Part shown: piece by piece, positions 63,435 to 64,000 of the stretch | Numbering within the stretch: position 1 is the stretch's first letter | How the letters are laid out: each line of letters opens with the position of its first letter | Source: Cinclus cinclus | Taxonomy: Eukaryota > Chordata > Aves > Passeriformes > Cinclidae | NCBI RefSeq assembly: GCF_963662255.1 | Contig: NW_026912161.1 | Location: 310,001-374,000, forward strand | DNA: 64,000 nt | Direction of reading: 5' to 3' | The notes under the pieces: model-generated | What the model was told of the DNA's origin: nothing | The model's input: the letters and a program-made list of their open reading frames with translations, nothing else | Database searches by the model: none | Position numbers and translations under genes: made by a program

Positions 63435-64000
63435 GTATCCGAGGGAGCGTGGCGCCGCTTAGGCGGGCAAAGCAGAAAGGTGCCGCCCGGCACTGGCTTT
63501 GACTCCCTGAGCTTCCTTGCTAGGACAGCAGCTGCCGAAAGCTGGCAACTAGGCTGCCAGAGTGCAGAATGTCGGCGGTCTGGCACGCCTGCTTGCCGAA
63601 AGCCAGGATCAGCGAGACAGCGTGCTAGGCTCTGTTTCACAGCACCCTGGAGAACACGCCCTTGAAGAATGCCCTCTCTGCTCCGCAAAAGCTCTGCCAC
63701 AGTGAAGGTGGAAGAAGCAGCCTGTGGCCACGGGCAGAGCTGGTCAACAGCTGCGCCTAACTTGCCCAAGCTGCGAGAGCATTCTCAGCCGAGTTCTGCT
63801 TTGACAGAGCTATTGCTGAACTTTTGCAGCCCCGGAGGCTGCTGAAACCAAGGCTGTGTTCTGCCTCTTCATTCTTGCCTTCCTGTGCTCCAGCGAGAAG
63901 TGAAGCTCTGGCACGGCATTCAGCTTTGCCGCCTCTCTGCACGGAAAGCACTAGACAGAACTAGTGTGCTTCGTGCATGCTCTCTCCTCGCTTTTATGGT
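63435..64000. repeat. Unit 47: partial, first 566 bp
   Basis: Cut by the window end. Majority state at 99, 199, 225, 281, 379 and 531, as in the 5' part of unit 37. Confidence 0.95.

Larger units (their letters stand above)
1..64000. repeat. Satellite array, 1379-bp unit, 46.4 copies, head-to-tail
   Basis: Every landmark recurs exactly 1379 bp downstream through the whole window: for example the start of the array at base 1 recurs at 1380, 2759 and so on to 63435. All copies lie in one orientation and no net indel is seen. Units are at least about 99.4% identical to the majority sequence, with at least 23 substitution sites found by reading. GC is about 57% and about 77 CpGs occur per unit (hand counts). 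The length leaves remainder 2 on division by 3, so no reading frame can pass from unit to unit, which argues against a repeated protein domain. There is no terminal inverted repeat, target-site duplication, transposase-like frame, rRNA or tRNA signature. The family is not recognised. A eukaryotic centromeric, pericentromeric or sex-chromosome satellite is the likeliest class (inference). The array runs off both ends of the window. Confidence 0.97.

Noticed and set aside
1..64000. CRISPR array
   Set aside because: The repeated element is the full 1379-bp unit with no short repeat/unique spacer alternation and no cas genes.
1..64000. rDNA, 5S, tRNA or snRNA gene cluster
   Set aside because: No rRNA core segments, no tRNA B-box-like GGTTCGA element and no 5S internal promoter were seen in the unit on either strand.
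1..64000. Tandem transposon or retroelement insertions
   Set aside because: No terminal repeats, target-site duplications, poly-A tail, or transposase or reverse-transcriptase motifs, and the period is exact.
1..64000. Assembly artefact made by copying one unit
   Set aside because: The units carry structured variants, including private singletons and ordered rare markers in two blocks, which simple duplication of one consensus would not give. Read-level confirmation is still needed.

Overview
The whole window is one uninterrupted head-to-tail satellite array. The unit is exactly 1379 bp. There are 46 complete units (1-63434, counting from base 1 as an arbitrary phase) and a 566-bp partial unit (63435-64000). 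Corresponding positions stay at exact multiples of 1379 from start to end (46 x 1379 = 63434), so I see no net insertion or deletion anywhere. Both ends of the window lie inside the array, so its true length and flanks are unknown. I find no credible protein gene, rRNA, tRNA, CRISPR array, transposon or operon.

The organism cannot be named from this alone. Long arrays of a kilobase-scale, more than 99% identical, non-coding unit are typical of eukaryotic centromeric, pericentromeric or sex-chromosome satellite DNA. The unit is GC-rich (about 57% by hand count) and keeps many CpGs (about 77 per unit). That would fit a GC-rich vertebrate chromosome such as an avian or other sauropsid microchromosome, but this is a low-confidence guess and I do not recognise the family.

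Site numbers below are positions within a unit; window coordinate = 1379 x (unit-1) + site. I found at least 23 variable sites. The majority state is 99T 199T 225C 281A 379T 531T 638G 676A 722T 935G 1044T 1106C 1110C 1157C 1192A 1214G 1217A 1252T 1275C-1276T 1294C 1311G 1320C. Ten units (4, 12, 13, 16, 18, 23, 30, 35, 40, 44) carry the majority state at every site compared. The most diverged units (7 and 25-27) differ at about 8 positions. Diagnostic variants cluster at 1044-1320.

Layout: units 1-11 (1-15169) are the most mixed, with three 3'-end haplotypes and apparent chimeras. Units 12-18 (15170-24822) are close to consensus. Units 19-26 (24823-35854) bring in the 1044C/1110G/1214A/1217T/1252A haplotype, followed by a run of three alike units (25-27). 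Units 27-36 (35855-49644) and 37-46 (49645-63434) are two related 10-unit blocks: rare markers recur in the same order, with one unit lost and one gained. This higher-order duplication is the most notable structure in the window. It points to turnover by unequal exchange and conversion, not to a gene system.
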